A stretch of 64,000 nucleotides of DNA, from positions 273,501 to 337,500 of the forward strand of contig NW_026732694.1 in assembly GCF_028476545.1 (NCBI RefSeq), written 5' to 3'. The DNA is from Physella acuta. Its lineage: Eukaryota; Mollusca; Gastropoda; Physidae. Under the pieces are notes generated by a model. That model saw only the letters and a list, made by a program, of their open reading frames with translations, was not told the origin of the DNA and searched no databases. Positions within the stretch are counted from its first letter, which is position 1; the number at the start of each line of letters is the position of its first letter. This document shows positions 62,790-64,000 of this stretch, one piece after another. The translations under genes were made by a program, and so were the position numbers.

Positions 62790-64000
62790 AGTAGGTGCAG
62801 GTGCAGGTGTAGGTGTAGGTGTAGGTGTAGGTGTAGGTGTAGGTGTAGGTGTAGGTGTAGGTGTAGGTGTAGGTGTAGGTGCAGGTGTAGGTGTAGGTGT
62901 AGGTGTAGGTGTAGGTGTAGGTGTAGGTGTAGGTGTAGGTGTAGGTGTAGGTGTAGGTGTAGGTGTAGGTGTAGGCGTAGGCGTAGGCGTAGGCGTAGGC
63001 GTAGGCGTAGGCGTAGGCGTAGGTGTTGGTGTAGGTGTAGGTGTAGGTGTAGGTGTAGGTGTAGGTGTAGGTGTAGGTGTAGGTGTAGGTGTAGGTGTAG
63101 GTGTAGGTGTAGGTGTAGGTGTAGGTGTAGGTGTAGGTGTAGGTGTAGGTGTAGGTGTAGGTGTAGGTGTAGGTGTAGGTGTAGGTGTAGGTGTAGGTGT
63201 AGGTGTAGGTGTAGGTGTAGGTGTAGGTGTAGGTGTAGGTGTAGGTGTAGGTGTAGGTGTAGGTGTAGGTGTAGGTGTAGGTGTAGGTGTAGGTGTAGGT
63301 GTAGGTGTAGGCGTAGGCGTAGGTGTAGGCGTAGGTGTAGGTGTAGGTGTAGGTGTAGGTGTTAGTTTAGGTGTAGGTGTAGGTGTAGGTGTAGGTGTAG
63401 GTGTAGGTGTAGGAGTAGGTTTAGGTGTAGGTGCAGGTGCAGGTGCAGGTGCAGGTGTAGGTGTAGGTGTAGGTGTAGGTGTAGGTGTAGGTGTAGGTGT
63501 AGGTGTAGGTGTAGGTGTAGGTGTAGGTGTAGGTGTAGGAGTAGGTGTAGGTGTAGGTGTAGGTGTAGGTGTAGGTGTAGGTGTAGGTGTAGGTGTAGGT
63601 GTAGGTGTAGGTGTAGGTGTAGGTGTAGGTGTAGGTGTAGGTGTAGGTGTAGGTGTAGGTGTAGGTGCAGGTGCAGGTGTAGGTGTAGGTGTAGGTGTAG
63701 GTGTAGTCGTAGGTGTAGGTGTAGGTGTAGGTGCAGGTGCAGTTGCAGGTGTAGGTGTAGGTGCAGGTGCAGGTGCAGGTGCAGGTGTAGGTGTAGGTGT
63801 AGGTGTAGGTGTAGGTGTAGGTGTAGGTGTAGGTGTAGGTGTAGGTGTAGGTGTAGGTGTAGGTGTAGGTGTAGGTGTAGGTGTAGGTGTAGGTGTAGGT
63901 GTAGGTGTAGGTGTAGGTGTAGGTGTAGGTGTAGGTGTAGGTGTAGGTGTAGGTGTAGGTGTAGGTGTAGGTGTAGGTGTAGGTGTAGGTGTAGGTGTAG
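62790..64000. repeat. (GTAGGT)n hexamer array running off the window
   Basis: About 200 units with GCAGGT, GTAGGC, GGAGTA and GTTAGT variants in clusters, unlike the uniform reverse-complement array at 16943. It is not the metazoan telomere repeat TTAGGG. Confidence 0.97.

Noticed and set aside
62775-63365. Cys-Arg repeat ORF
   Set aside because: Reading of the GTAGGT array.
62790-64000. Telomere or interstitial telomere
   Set aside because: The hexamer is GTAGGT, not TTAGGG, and a second array lies internally at 17 kb.

Overview
The window looks like nuclear DNA of a metazoan, most likely a gastropod mollusc. It is AT-rich, with split genes, many tRNA-derived SINEs, hAT and other cut-and-paste transposon copies, a Ty3/Gypsy fossil, long (TA)n runs and very many minisatellites. 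An HtrL/YibB-like gene, paired chymotrypsin-like proteases and a Gly-Tyr-rich secreted protein fit a mollusc. The species assignment is inference. Gene models below were built by hand from splice signals, reading phase and family motifs; in every model the exon phases close exactly.

Layout. 1-6.3 kb: a cytosolic sulfotransferase on the minus strand, whose last exon lies before base 1. 8.6-9.7 kb: a Helitron-like repeat. 10.2-16.2 kb: a complete six-exon chymotrypsin-like protease (minus) with an extraordinary Asn-Glu-Thr repeat tail. 16.9-17.7 kb: a homogeneous ACCTAC array. 18.8-25.5 kb: an HtrL/YibB-domain type II membrane protein (plus). 27.9-31.7 kb: a second protease with the same intron phases (plus; signal-peptide exon not found). 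33.9-37.9 kb: a small Gly/Tyr-rich secreted protein (minus) with its TATA promoter and a 3.1-kb minisatellite in its intron. 38-42 kb: mobile-element debris including a LINE fragment. 42.0-46.7 kb: a broken Ty3/Gypsy copy. 46.7-50.2 kb: a triplicated repeat and a dead ZBED-type hAT. 51.4-58.2 kb: an ankyrin-repeat gene whose repeat-bearing terminal exon is duplicated. 59.1-62.7 kb: a composite hAT insertion holding a nested TIR element that itself carries a small two-exon gene. 62.8-64.0 kb: a GTAGGT array running off the window.

The most unusual theme is that tandem repeats are built on, or sit directly beside, exon-intron junctions. One protease has about 17 copies of an exon end plus donor, and several copies of another. 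The HtrL gene has a duplicated acceptor. The Gly-rich gene has roughly 80 copies of acceptor plus start codon. The ankyrin gene has a duplicated terminal exon with its donor. These arrays could act as decoy or alternative splice sites, or show that junctions seed minisatellites in this genome.

No rRNA, functional tRNA gene or CRISPR array was seen. The genes do not form an operon. The two proteases are probably paralogues from a dispersed local duplication flanking the HtrL-like gene.
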